Part shown: positions 6,780 to 17,109 of the stretch, in pieces
Layout: each line of letters begins with the position of its first letter
Numbering within the stretch: position 1 is the stretch's first letter
Assembly (NCBI RefSeq): GCF_001513955.1
Contig: NZ_KQ948150.1
Location: forward strand, 372,001-436,000
Reading direction: 5' to 3'
Length of the DNA: 64,000 nt
Origin: Streptomyces pseudovenezuelae
Lineage (GTDB): Bacteria; Actinomycetota; Actinomycetes; Streptomycetales; Streptomycetaceae
Notes under the pieces: generated by a model
The model's input: the letters and a program-made list of their open reading frames with translations, nothing else
What the model was told of the DNA's origin: nothing
The model's database searches: none
Program-made: the position numbers and the translations under genes

Positions 6780-8645
6780 ATGCCCGTCCTGACCAGCGAT
6801 CCGGGCGCGACCCCCGTCGACGAAGAACTGTCCGACACCGGCGAGCGGCATCGCCTCACCGCTTTGACGGGCCTGGCCGCCCTGTCCCTGGACGCGATGG
6901 CGTCGGTGGCGTACGGCCCCGAGGCGATCGTCCTCGTACTGGCCGCCGCGGGCGCGCACGGCCTGGGCTTCACGCTGCCGGTCACGCTGGCCATCGCCGC
7001 GCTGCTCGCGGTGCTCGTGGCCTCGTACCGGCAGGTGATCGCGGCCTTTCCGGACGGCGGGGGTTCGTACGCCGTCGCCAGGACGCACCTCGGGGCGCGC
7101 ACGAGCCTGGTCGCGGCCGCCTCGCTGGTCCTGGACTACGTCCTGAACGTGGCCGTCGCCGTCACCGCCGGGGTGGCCGCCCTGACCTCCGCCTTCCCCG
7201 TCCTCTACGACGACCGGCTGTGGCTGTGCCTCGGCGTGCTCGTGTTGATCACCGCGGTGAATCTGCGGGGCATCGTCGAGTCGGCCAGGATGTTCATCGT
7301 GCCGACCGTGGTGTTCGTCGGCTCCGTCCTCGTGCTCATAGCCGTCGGCCTGTTCCGGTCCGGTCCGGTGAGCACGGCCACCGTCGACGGGCATGCCTCC
7401 GCGCTCGCCGACAACGCCACCGGCGTGGGCGCCCTGCTGTTGCTGAAAGCCTTCGCCTCCGGGTGTGCCGCGCTCACGGGCGTCGAGGCCATCGCCAACG
7501 GCGTCCCGTCCTTCCGCGTCCCCCGGGTCAGGCGGGCCCAGCGCGCGGAGGTCGCGCTCGGAGCCGTGCTCGGCGTGATGCTGATCGGCCTGTCGGTGCT
7601 GATCTCCCGCTTCCACCTCCAGCCGGTCCAGGGCGTCACCGTCCTCGCCCAGCTCGCGGACGCCTCACTCGGCCACAACTGGGCCTTCTACGTCATCCAG
7701 TTCGCGACGATGATCCTGCTCGCCCTGTCCGCGAACACCTCCTTCGGCGGGCTGCCGGTCCTGCTGAAGCTGCTCGCCCGGGACAACTACCTGCCGCACG
7801 TCTTCGCTCTGAAGGCCGACCGGCAGGTCCACCGGCACGGGGTCCTCGCCCTGGCCGCCGTCTCCGCCGCGCTCCTGGTGTTCTCCGGCGGCGACACCAA
7901 CACCCTCGTGCCGCTGTTCGCCATAGGTGTCTTCGTCGGGTTCACGATCGCGCAGGTCGGCATGGTCCGGCACTGGCTGCTCGAACGCCGGGCGGGTGCG
8001 CGGGAGAACGGCAGCCCGGGGTGGCGTGGGAAGGCGCTCCTCAACGGGTGCGGTGCCGGGCTCACCGGCGTGGCGACGGTGGTGGTCACCGTGGAGAAGT
8101 TCGAGGCGGGTGCCTGGCTGGTCGTGGTCGCGCTGCCGCTGCTGGTCGCCGCCTTCGTCGCGGTCCATCGGGCCTACGGCCGGATCGGCGAGCGGCTCGG
8201 TCTCGGCCGGGTCCCCGAGCCCCCGCACCGCGAGCGCTCGCTGGTGATCGTGCCGGTGTCCTCGCTGTCCCGGCTGACCTCGGAGGCCCTCACCGCCGCC
8301 TCCTCGCTCGGTGACGAGGTCCGCGCGGTCACCGTCTGCCACCCCGACCCCGAGGACCGGACGGCCCTGCACGCCCTGGAGCGGGCCTGGGCCGAGTGGG
8401 ACCCCGGGGTGCCCCTGGTGCGGCTGTCGTGGGAGCGGCGCAGCCTGGGCCGTCCCATCGCCGCCTACGTCCGTGAGGTCGCCGCGGCCGAGCCCGCCAC
8501 CCGGGTGACGGTGCTGATCCCGGAGACGGAGCCGGAGCGGCTGTGGCAGCGGCTGCTGCAGAACCAGCGGGGCGCGGTCGTCGCCCACGCGGTGCGCCGG
8601 GAGACGGACGCCGTGATCTGCCGGCTGCGCTTCCGCCTGCTGTGA
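6780..8645 (+). CDS. APC/KUP-superfamily permease, KimA (YdaO)-like potassium importer
   Basis: The start is ATG 6780 behind a GAAGGAG site; the product is 621 residues. About twelve transmembrane segments fill residues 30-470 and the last 150 residues are a soluble domain containing VIVPVSSLSRLT and VTVLIPETEPERL, a universal-stress-like fold. The first helix motif LAALSLDAMASVAYGPEAIV closely resembles the S-S-D-x-x-S-S-V-A-Y-G motif of the KimA/YdaO group, high-affinity K+/H+ symporters with an APC fold whose tail binds c-di-AMP in Bacillus. Adjacency to kdp and shared upstream repeats support K+ uptake. Amino-acid transport is the main alternative, because automatic annotation often labels this family so. 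Confidence 0.75.
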   Translation: MPVLTSDPGATPVDEELSDTGERHRLTALTGLAALSLDAMASVAYGPEAIVLVLAAAGAHGLGFTLPVTLAIAALLAVLVASYRQVIAAFPDGGGSYAVARTHLGARTSLVAAASLVLDYVLNVAVAVTAGVAALTSAFPVLYDDRLWLCLGVLVLITAVNLRGIVESARMFIVPTVVFVGSVLVLIAVGLFRSGPVSTATVDGHASALADNATGVGALLLLKAFASGCAALTGVEAIANGVPSFRVPRVRRAQRAEVALGAVLGVMLIGLSVLISRFHLQPVQGVTVLAQLADASLGHNWAFYVIQFATMILLALSANTSFGGLPVLLKLLARDNYLPHVFALKADRQVHRHGVLALAAVSAALLVFSGGDTNTLVPLFAIGVFVGFTIAQVGMVRHWLLERRAGARENGSPGWRGKALLNGCGAGLTGVATVVVTVEKFEAGAWLVVVALPLLVAAFVAVHRAYGRIGERLGLGRVPEPPHRERSLVIVPVSSLSRLTSEALTAASSLGDEVRAVTVCHPDPEDRTALHALERAWAEWDPGVPLVRLSWERRSLGRPIAAYVREVAAAEPATRVTVLIPETEPERLWQRLLQNQRGAVVAHAVRRETDAVICRLRFRLL

Positions 8646-8662
8646 GGGCTGTGGACGGCCGG

Positions 8663-8715
8663 CCGTAAGGGGCCCGTCAAAGGTGCGGGGCCCGCCGTAA
8701 GGGACTCGTCAACGG
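8663..8715 (+). promoter_or_regulatory. Duplicated kdp operator: two 22-bp direct repeats, 32-bp period
   Basis: GCCGTAAGGGGCCCGTCAA (from 8662) and GCCGTAAGGGACTCGTCAA (from 8694) are direct repeats exactly 32 bp apart, about three helical turns. Within each repeat the CCGTAA and (C/T)CGTCAA half-sites are 11 bp apart (8663 and 8674; 8695 and 8706). The array ends 75 bp before the first gene of the kdp operon. It is the strongest KdpE-site candidate in the window; a possible -10 (TAACTG) lies at about 8746. Confidence 0.65.
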
Positions 8716-8790
8716 ACGACCGATTCCGGCCAGGCCCGATGTTTGCTCTAACTGTCCGAATCTCTTCCGACCCTCTTCTAGGAGTTCGCG

Positions 8791-8874
8791 ATGGCCGACC
8801 TGGCCTTCGTCGTCACCACTGTCGCGGTGTTCGCGCTGGTGGCTCTCGTCGCCAAGGGGGTGACGAAGCTGTGA
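8791..8874 (+). CDS. 27-residue single-pass membrane protein heading the kdp operon
   Basis: ATG 8791 follows AGGAG (8780-8784) by six bases, the best ribosome site in the region. The product is 27 residues: MADLAF, a continuous hydrophobic run of about 15 residues, and a basic end VAKGVTKL. Its TGA stop overlaps the kdpF GTG start as GTGA, so kdpF is translationally coupled to it. It is not KdpF, which follows and carries the conserved signature. I infer a real small membrane subunit or assembly factor of the Kdp ATPase, or a leader peptide that sets kdpF translation. Short length makes it invisible to most gene callers. Confidence 0.7.
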   Translation: MADLAFVVTTVAVFALVALVAKGVTKL

Positions 8875-8960
8875 CCGCCGAGAACATCGTCGGCCTGATC
8901 GTGGCCGTCGCCCTGCTGGGCTATCTCGTCCTCGCCCTGATCTTCCCGGAGAGGTTCTGA
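8871..8960 (+). CDS. kdpF: KdpF, small subunit of the K+-transporting ATPase
   Basis: GTG 8871 opens a 29-residue peptide with the KdpF signature: ENIVGLIVAVALLGYLVLAL followed by the invariant FPE(R/K)F end. KdpF is a single transmembrane helix that stabilises the KdpABC complex. The start overlaps the stop of the preceding 27-residue gene (GTGA), and the stop is seven bases before kdpA. Its own ribosome site is AAGGGGGTG about ten bases upstream, partly within the preceding gene. Length and motif match actinobacterial KdpF. Confidence 0.9.
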   Translation: MTAENIVGLIVAVALLGYLVLALIFPERF

Positions 8961-8967
8961 GACACAG

Positions 8968-10628
8968 ATGGGTCCCGTCCTCGCAGGCGTCCTCCAGCTG
9001 CTCGCCCTCATGGGCGCACTGGCCCTCGCCTACATCCCCCTCGGCACCTACATGGCCAAGGTCTACTCCACCGACAAGCACTGGCGCGTCGAGAAGTGGA
9101 TCTACAAGGGCATCGGTGCCAACCCCGACACCGAGATGCGCTGGACCGCGTACCTGCGCGGTGTCCTCGCCTTCTCCGCGGTCGGCGTGCTCTTCCTCTA
9201 CCTGCTGCAGCGGCTCCAGGGCGTGCTGCCGGGCTCGCTGGGCTTCCAGGCCATCGACCCGGACCAGGCGTTCAACACCGCGGTCTCCTTCGTGACCAAC
9301 ACCAACTGGCAGTCGTACTACGGCGAACAGGCCATGGGCCATGTCGTGCAGACCGCCGGTCTGGCCGTGCAGAACTTCGTGTCGGCGGCCGTCGGTATCG
9401 CCGTGGCCGTGGCGCTGGTACGGGGATTCGCCCGGTCCCGCACCGGTGAGCTGGGCAACTTCTGGTCCGACATGGTGCGCGGTGTCACGCGCATCCTGCT
9501 GCCCGGTGCCTTCATCGCGGCGATCGTGCTGGTCGCCTGTGGTGCCATCCAGAACTTCTCCGGCATTCACGAGGTCGGGCAGTTCATGGGGGGCTCGCAG
9601 CAGTGGAACGGCGGCGCGGTCGCCTCGCAGGAAGCCATCAAGGAGTTCGGCACCAACGGCGGCGGTTACTTCAACGCAAACTCCGCGCATCCCTTCGAGA
9701 ACCCGACCCCGTTCACGAACCTGTTCGAGATCTTCCTGCTCCTGGTGATCCCGTTCTCCCTGACCCGCACCTTCGGGGTGATGGTCGGCTCGGTGAAGCA
9801 GGGGTACGCCATCCTCGCGACCATGGCCACCATCTGGGTCGGCTTCGTCGCCCTGATGATGTGGACCGAATTCGCCCACCACGGACCGGCGTTGCAGATC
9901 GCCGGCGGGGCGATGGAAGGCAAGGAGGTCCGGTTCGGCGTCGGTTCCTCGTCGATCTTCGCGGTGTCGACCACGCTGACGTCGACCGGTGCCGTGGACT
10001 CCTTCCACTCCTCCTTCACCGGGCTCGGCGGTGGCATCACCATGCTCGGCATGATGCTGGGCGAGATCGCGCCGGGCGGCACCGGCTCCGGGCTCTACGG
10101 CATGCTGATCATGGCGATCATCGCGGTGTTCATCGCCGGTCTCATGGTCGGCCGCACGCCCGAGTACCTGGGCAAGAAGATCGGCACCCGCGAGATCAAG
10201 CTCGCCGCCTGCTACATCCTGGTCACGCCGGCGCTGGTGCTCGTCTTCGCGGGCGTGGCGATGGCGCTGCCGACGCCGGTCCACTCGATGACGAACAGCG
10301 GGGCGCACGGGTTCTCCGAGATCCTCTACGCCTACACCTCGGCCGCCAACAACAACGGCTCGGCCTTCGCCGGACTGAACGCGGACACCCAGTGGTTCAA
10401 CACCACTCTGGGCCTGGCCATGGCCCTCGGCCGCTTCCTGCCCATGGTGTTCGTGCTGGCACTGGCCGGCTCGCTGGCCGAGCAGCGGCCCGTTCCTGAG
10501 ACCGCGGGCACCCTGCGCACCAACAAGCCTTTGTTCGTGGGCCTGTTGGTGGGGGCGATCCTCATCATCACCGGTCTGACGTACTTTCCGGCCCTCGCGC
10601 TGGGACCGCTGGCCGAGGGGCTGGCGTC

Positions 10629-10632
<4 letters not shown>
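8968..10632 (+). CDS. kdpA: KdpA, K+-translocating subunit of the Kdp ATPase
   Basis: The start is ATG 8968 with GGAGAGG about ten bases upstream. The 554 residues match the usual KdpA length, with about ten transmembrane segments. KdpA is the channel-like subunit that binds and selects K+ using four pore loops. Recognisable pieces are FNTAVSFVTNTNWQSYYGE (first pore loop), FGTNGGGYFNANSAHPFENP (second), the TSTGAVDS region (third) and YAYTSAANNNGSAFAG (fourth). The TGA stop overlaps the kdpB start. It works in the cytoplasmic membrane with KdpB, C and F for high-affinity K+ uptake under K+ limitation. Confidence 0.97.
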
Positions 10633-12755
<2,123 letters not shown>

Positions 12756-12760
12756 CAGCC

Positions 12761-13393
12761 ATGAACAACTCCGTATCGAACACAGGCCGGTTGCTGTGGG
12801 CGGGGCTACGGGCCCTGCTGGTGCTGACCCTGGTGACCGGTGTGATCTACCCGCTGGCCGTCACCGGCGTCGCCCAGGCCCTCTTCCACGACAAGGCGAA
12901 CGGCTCCGAGGTCAAGGCGGACGGCAAGGTCGTCGGCTCCTCGCTGATCGGCCAACAGGACTACGGCCTCGCCTACTTCCAGCCCCGCCCGGCGAAGGGG
13001 CTCGGCGAGAACTCGGTCAACACGCAGTACAAGCTGATCCTGTCCGGCGCCACCAACCGCTCCGCCGACAACCCCGAACTCGTCACCTGGGTGAAGGCGG
13101 CCAGGGCCAAGGTCGTCAAGGACAACTCCACGGCCGACTACAAGGTCGAGCCCTCCCAGGTCCCCGCGGACGCGGTCACCTCCTCGGGCTCCGGTCTCGA
13201 CCCGGACATCTCCCCGGCCTACGCCGAACTCCAGGTGCACCGCGTCGCCGAACGCAACGGCCTGTCGGTCGCGCAGGTCGAGAAGCTGGTCGAGGAGCAC
13301 ACCGACGGCCGCACGCTCGGCTTCATCGGCGAGCCCCGCGTCAACGTCCTGGAACTCAACATCGCGCTCAAGGCCCTCGCGGCCAAGAGCTGA
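12761..13393 (+). CDS. kdpC: KdpC, accessory subunit of the Kdp ATPase
   Basis: The ATG at 12761 is five bases after the kdpB stop, so the two are tightly coupled. The 210-residue product has one N-terminal transmembrane helix with the conserved VTGVIYPLAVTGVAQALF segment and then an extracytoplasmic domain. KdpC signatures are GSSLIGQ, YFQPRP, SGSGLDPDISP (here SSGSGLDPDIS) and the C-terminal GEPRVNVLELNIAL. KdpC is needed for complex assembly and is thought to raise ATP affinity. A strong hairpin follows 20 bp after the stop and may reduce read-through into kdpE and kdpD. Confidence 0.96.
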   Translation: MNNSVSNTGRLLWAGLRALLVLTLVTGVIYPLAVTGVAQALFHDKANGSEVKADGKVVGSSLIGQQDYGLAYFQPRPAKGLGENSVNTQYKLILSGATNRSADNPELVTWVKAARAKVVKDNSTADYKVEPSQVPADAVTSSGSGLDPDISPAYAELQVHRVAERNGLSVAQVEKLVEEHTDGRTLGFIGEPRVNVLELNIALKALAAKS

Positions 13394-13413
13394 TGGCGTT
13401 ACCCGTCCCCCAG

Positions 13414-13453
13414 GGGAGTCGGCGGTCCGGGACGACCGGGTCCGCCGACTCCC
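13414..13453 (+). terminator. 12-bp hairpin between kdpC and kdpE
   Basis: GGGAGTCGGCGG (13414-13425) pairs perfectly with CCGCCGACTCCC (13442-13453) over a 16-base loop that itself contains CCGG repeats. There is no T-tract. This type of hairpin acts as a terminator or mRNA 3'-end stabiliser in Streptomyces. Here it would make kdpE and kdpD less abundant than the transporter genes. Confidence 0.7.
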
Positions 13454-13506
13454 GCGGTCATGAAGCAGGTACGTCCCCGGGACGTACGACAGGAAGGCGC
13501 ACGCCG

Positions 13507-14190
13507 ATGACACGGGTGCTGGTGGTGGAGGACGACCCGCAGCTCGTACGGGCGCTCATCATCAATCTCCAGGCACGCCAGTACGGGGTCGACGCGGCCC
13601 CCGACGGCGCCACCGCGCTGCGGCTCGCGGCCGCCAGACGGCCCGATGTCGTGATGCTCGACCTGGGCCTTCCCGACATGGACGGCGTCGAGGTCATCAG
13701 GGGCCTGCGCGGCTGGACCCGAGTGCCGATCCTGGTGCTCTCCGCCCGCCAGGGGTCCGACGAGAAGGTGGCGGCGCTGGACGCCGGGGCCGACGACTAC
13801 GTCACCAAGCCGTTCGGCATGGACGAGCTGCTCGCCCGGCTGCGGGCCGCCGTACGCCGTACCGGGGAGACGCCCCTCGCCACCGGTGCGACGCTCGTCG
13901 AGACGGCGGAGTTCACCATCGACCTGCTGGCCAGGAAGGTGCACCGGGACGGCCGCGACGTACGCCTCACACCCACCGAGTGGCACCTGCTGGAGATCCT
14001 GATCACCAACCCCGGCCGGCTGATCACGCAGAAGCATCTGCTCCAGGAGGTCTGGGGCGTGCCCCAGAGCAACAAGACCAACTACCTGCGGGTGTACATG
14101 GCCCAGCTCCGCCGCAAGCTGGAGGCGGACCCGTCCCACCCCCGCTACCTCATCACCGAGCCCGGCATGGGCTACCGGTTCGAAGCCTGA
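13507..14190 (+). CDS. kdpE: KdpE, OmpR-type response regulator
   Basis: I start at ATG 13507 because it begins the receiver domain directly, with an AGGAAGG site upstream. The 227 residues carry a receiver domain with acidic pair ED/D at 8-10, phospho-acceptor Asp52 in MLDLGLPDMDG and Lys101 in DDYVTKPF. A winged helix-turn-helix of the OmpR/PhoB class follows from about residue 130, containing LTPTEWHLLEIL and the recognition and wing region ending GMGYRFEA. KdpE is phosphorylated by KdpD at low K+ or high osmolarity and activates kdp transcription. The 11-bp-spaced repeats before kdpF and other genes are its probable sites. The gene precedes kdpD, the reverse of E. coli. Confidence 0.94.
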   Translation: MTRVLVVEDDPQLVRALIINLQARQYGVDAAPDGATALRLAAARRPDVVMLDLGLPDMDGVEVIRGLRGWTRVPILVLSARQGSDEKVAALDAGADDYVTKPFGMDELLARLRAAVRRTGETPLATGATLVETAEFTIDLLARKVHRDGRDVRLTPTEWHLLEILITNPGRLITQKHLLQEVWGVPQSNKTNYLRVYMAQLRRKLEADPSHPRYLITEPGMGYRFEA

Positions 14191-14208
14191 CCGGGGGACT
14201 GGGACCAC

Positions 14209-16752
14209 ATGGCACGCGGCAAGCTCCGGATCTACCTCGGTGCGGCACCCGGCGTCGGCAAGACCTACGCCATGCTCTCCGAGGCACACCGTCGTGTCGA
14301 ACGGGGCACCGACTGCGTGGTCGCCTTCGTGGAACACCACCGCAGGCCCCGCACCGAGGTGATGCTGCACGGCCTGGAGGAGATCCCGCGCAGGCAACTG
14401 GAGTACCGGGACACCGTCTTCACCGAGATGGACGTGGACGCCGTCCTGCGCCGGGCCCCCGCCGTCGCCCTCGTCGACGAACTCGCCCACACCAACGTCC
14501 CCGGCTCCCGCAACACCAAGCGCTGGCAGGACGTCGAGGACCTGCTGGCGGCCGGGATCGACGTCGTCTCCACGGTGAACATCCAGCACCTGGAGTCCCT
14601 CGGTGACGTCGTCGAGGCGATCACGGGCGTACGGCAGCGCGAGACCGTCCCCGACGAGGTCGTCCGGCGGGCCGACCAGATCGAGCTGGTCGACATGTCC
14701 CCGCAGGCGCTGAGACGCCGTATGGCCCACGGGAACATCTACAAGCCGGACAAGGTCGACGCGGCCCTCTCCAACTACTTCCGCCCCGGAAACCTCACCG
14801 CGCTCAGGGAGTTGGCGCTGCTGTGGGTGGCCGACCGGGTCGACGCGTACCTCACGGAGTACCGCAGCGAGCACCGGGTCTCGACGATCTGGGGTTCGCG
14901 TGAGCGGATCGTGGTCGGACTGACCGGGGGACCGGAGGGCCGGACGCTGATACGACGGGCCGCACGGCTGGCCGAGAAGGGCGCGGGCGGGGAGGTCCTG
15001 GCCGTCTACATCTCCCGCAGCGACGGACTGACCTCCGCCTCCCCGAAGGAACTGGCCGACCAGCGCACTCTCGTCGAAGATCTCGGCGGGACCTTCCACC
15101 ACGTCGTCGGCGAGGACATACCCGTCGCCCTCCTCGACTTCTCGCGCGGGGTCAACGCCACCCAGATCGTGCTCGGCGTCTCCCGCCGCAAGGGCTGGCA
15201 GTACGTCTTCGGCCCGGGCGTCGGTGCCACGGTGGCCCGCGACTCCGGCCCCGACCTCGACGTCCACCTCATCACCCACGACGAGGCTGGCAAGGGCCGC
15301 GGGCTCCCGGTCAACCGGGGCGCACGGCTGGGGCGTTCCCGTGTGGTGTGGGGCTGGCTGGTCGGCCTCGCCGGTCCCGTGCTGCTGACCTGGCTGCTGG
15401 GCGGCGTGGCCCCGGACGTCGGGCTCGCCAACGACATGCTGCTGTACCTGACGCTGACGGTGGCCGCAGCCCTGCTCGGCGGACTCTTCCCCGCCCTGGC
15501 CTCGGCGGCGGCCGGTTCCCTGCTGCTGAACTGGTACTTCACCCCGCCCGTCCACACCTTCACGATCGCCGACCCGAAGAACATCGTCGCCATCGCGATC
15601 TTCGTGGGGGTGGCCGTGTCCGTCGCCTCCGTGGTCGACCTGGCCGCCCGCCGCACCCACCAGGCCGCCCGGCTGCGCGCCGAGTCGGAGATCCTCTCCT
15701 TCCTGGCGGGCAACGTCCTGCGCGGCGAGACGGGCCTGGAAGAACTGCTCGACCGGGTCCGTGAGACCTTCGGCATGGAGTCCGTGGCCCTGCTGGAACG
15801 CGAGGGCGAGATGCTGCCCTGGACCTGCGCCGGAAGCGTGGGCCCGCGTCCCTGCGCCGTTCCCGACGACGCGGACGTCGACGTACCGGTCGGCGACCAC
15901 ATGGCGCTCGCGCTGACCGGACGGGTGCTGCCGGCCGAGGACCGGAGGGTGCTGGAGGCCTTCGCCGCGCAGGCCGTCGTGGTCCTGGACCGACGACGAC
16001 TCCAGGAGGAGGCCGACCGGGCCCGCGCGCTGGCCGAGGGCAACCGCATCCGTACGGCGCTCCTGGCCGCCGTGTCGCATGATCTGCGCACCCCGCTGGC
16101 CGGCATCAAGGCCGCGGTGACCTCGCTGCGCTCCGACGACGTCGAGTGGTCGCAGGAGGACCGGGCGGAACTCCTCGAAGCCATCGAGGAGGCCGCCGAC
16201 CGCCTCGACCACCTCGTCGGCAACCTCCTGGACATGTCCCGCCTCCAGACCGGCACCGTCACCCCGATCGTCCGCGAGACCGACCTCGACGAGGTGATCC
16301 CGATGGCGCTCGGCGGCGTTCCCGAGGACAGCGTCGAGCTGGACGTCCCGGAGACCCTGCCGATGGTCGACGTCGACCGGGGACTGCTGGAGCGGGCCGT
16401 GGCCAACATCGTGGAGAACGCCGTCAAGCACAGCCCACCGGGCGAGAGGGTCCTGGTCTCCGCGAGCGCCCTCGCCGACCGCGTCGAGGTCCGGGTGGTC
16501 GACCGCGGCCCGGGGGTCCCGGACGAGGCCAAGGACCGCATCTTCGAACCCTTCCAGCGCTACGGCGACTCCCCGCGCGGCTCCGGCGTCGGACTCGGCC
16601 TCGCTGTCGCCCGCGGCTTCGCCGAGGCCGTCGGCGGCACGATCCACGCCGAGGACACCCCGGGCGGCGGCCTCACCATGGTGCTGGTCCTACGGACGGC
16701 TCCGCAGCGCCGACCCGAGCAACCGGATCTGCCGGCCGCGGCCACGTTCTGA
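14209..16752 (+). CDS. kdpD: KdpD, K+/turgor sensor histidine kinase
   Basis: The start ATG 14209 is 18 bases after the kdpE stop. The 847 residues follow KdpD order. The N-terminal KdpD domain has Walker A GAAPGVGKT at 11-19 and DELAHTN near 91-97. A universal-stress-like domain follows (about 225-355, with GLTGGPEGRTLIRRA), then four transmembrane helices (about 378-480) and a GAF domain (about 500-605). The kinase core has the phospho-acceptor His at residue 624 in AVSHDLRTPLAG, the N box NIVENAVKH and the G box GSGVGLGLAVARG. It senses K+ and phosphorylates KdpE. The USP-like domain binds c-di-AMP in some bacteria, which would tie it to the KimA-like neighbour. Confidence 0.95.
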   Translation: MARGKLRIYLGAAPGVGKTYAMLSEAHRRVERGTDCVVAFVEHHRRPRTEVMLHGLEEIPRRQLEYRDTVFTEMDVDAVLRRAPAVALVDELAHTNVPGSRNTKRWQDVEDLLAAGIDVVSTVNIQHLESLGDVVEAITGVRQRETVPDEVVRRADQIELVDMSPQALRRRMAHGNIYKPDKVDAALSNYFRPGNLTALRELALLWVADRVDAYLTEYRSEHRVSTIWGSRERIVVGLTGGPEGRTLIRRAARLAEKGAGGEVLAVYISRSDGLTSASPKELADQRTLVEDLGGTFHHVVGEDIPVALLDFSRGVNATQIVLGVSRRKGWQYVFGPGVGATVARDSGPDLDVHLITHDEAGKGRGLPVNRGARLGRSRVVWGWLVGLAGPVLLTWLLGGVAPDVGLANDMLLYLTLTVAAALLGGLFPALASAAAGSLLLNWYFTPPVHTFTIADPKNIVAIAIFVGVAVSVASVVDLAARRTHQAARLRAESEILSFLAGNVLRGETGLEELLDRVRETFGMESVALLEREGEMLPWTCAGSVGPRPCAVPDDADVDVPVGDHMALALTGRVLPAEDRRVLEAFAAQAVVVLDRRRLQEEADRARALAEGNRIRTALLAAVSHDLRTPLAGIKAAVTSLRSDDVEWSQEDRAELLEAIEEAADRLDHLVGNLLDMSRLQTGTVTPIVRETDLDEVIPMALGGVPEDSVELDVPETLPMVDVDRGLLERAVANIVENAVKHSPPGERVLVSASALADRVEVRVVDRGPGVPDEAKDRIFEPFQRYGDSPRGSGVGLGLAVARGFAEAVGGTIHAEDTPGGGLTMVLVLRTAPQRRPEQPDLPAAATF

Positions 16753-16762
16753 GGGTCGTAGG

Positions 16763-16810
16763 CGTCAGGCGTCAGCGGGGCGTCAGAGATGGCTCATGGC
16801 GCGTCAAAAG
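16763..16810 (+). other. CGTCAG/CGTCAA repeats downstream of kdpD
   Basis: CGTCAG occurs at 16763, 16770 and 16781 and CGTCAAAAG at 16802. The last three are spaced 11 and 21 bp, the same spacings seen before the 3343 gene. They start 10 bp after the kdpD stop, so they may serve a short transcript or the next gene, or be a decoy or autoregulatory cluster. The function is uncertain. Confidence 0.35.
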
Positions 16811-16844
16811 TGCGTCTGCGAAAAGCAGTCGGGCCCGCTTCCGT

Positions 16845-16940
16845 ATGCAGGCCATGGCGGATCACACCGACGAGGACGTCGACACGGCGATCGGCCCCCT
16901 CGACACCTGCATCCGCCAGGCCCGTTCGACGGCTCACTGA
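16845..16940 (+). CDS. Possible 31-residue peptide or C-terminal gene remnant
   Basis: A short open frame begins at ATG 16845 (a second ATG lies three codons later) and ends at TGA 16938. The text is acidic early (HTDEDVDTAIGPLD) and has normal codon usage, so it does not look random. The HTDEDVDTA motif is reminiscent of the last helix of class III aminotransferases, so a remnant is as likely as a functional peptide. No clear ribosome site is seen. Low confidence. Confidence 0.25.
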   Translation: MQAMADHTDEDVDTAIGPLDTCIRQARSTAH

Positions 16941-16953
16941 AGTTCACCGGGGC

Positions 16954-17000
16954 GGTGCCACATGGTGCCGGGTGGCACCACTTGGCGCCACCCGGCGCCA
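16954..17000. promoter_or_regulatory. Five tandem GGYRCCA boxes, exact 10-bp period
   Basis: Cores start at 16954 (GGTGCCA), 16964 (GGTGCCG), 16974 (GGCACCA), 16984 (GGCGCCA) and 16994 (GGCGCCA). GGTGCC and GGCACC are reverse complements and GGCGCC is self-complementary, so each box can present a palindromic face every helical turn. This geometry suits cooperative ribbon-helix-helix dimers, and such a protein is encoded just downstream. Confidence 0.75.
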
Positions 17001-17109
17001 TTCTGTGCTCGCAAGGGGGCGCGAAGGGGTGTGGTGTCACGGTGGTTCGACTCTCTCCTTTCGCGTCTGTGCAGGTGAGAGCGGTCGGCTAGTGCTTCCG
17101 CTCGGATGT

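Noticed and set aside
13399..16647. Very long (over 1,000-codon) open frame on the minus strand opposite kdpE and kdpD
   Set aside because: It is the antisense shadow of strongly conserved KdpE/KdpD coding sequence; its text is Gly/Val/Asp/Arg-rich with no family motif, as expected in GC-rich DNA.
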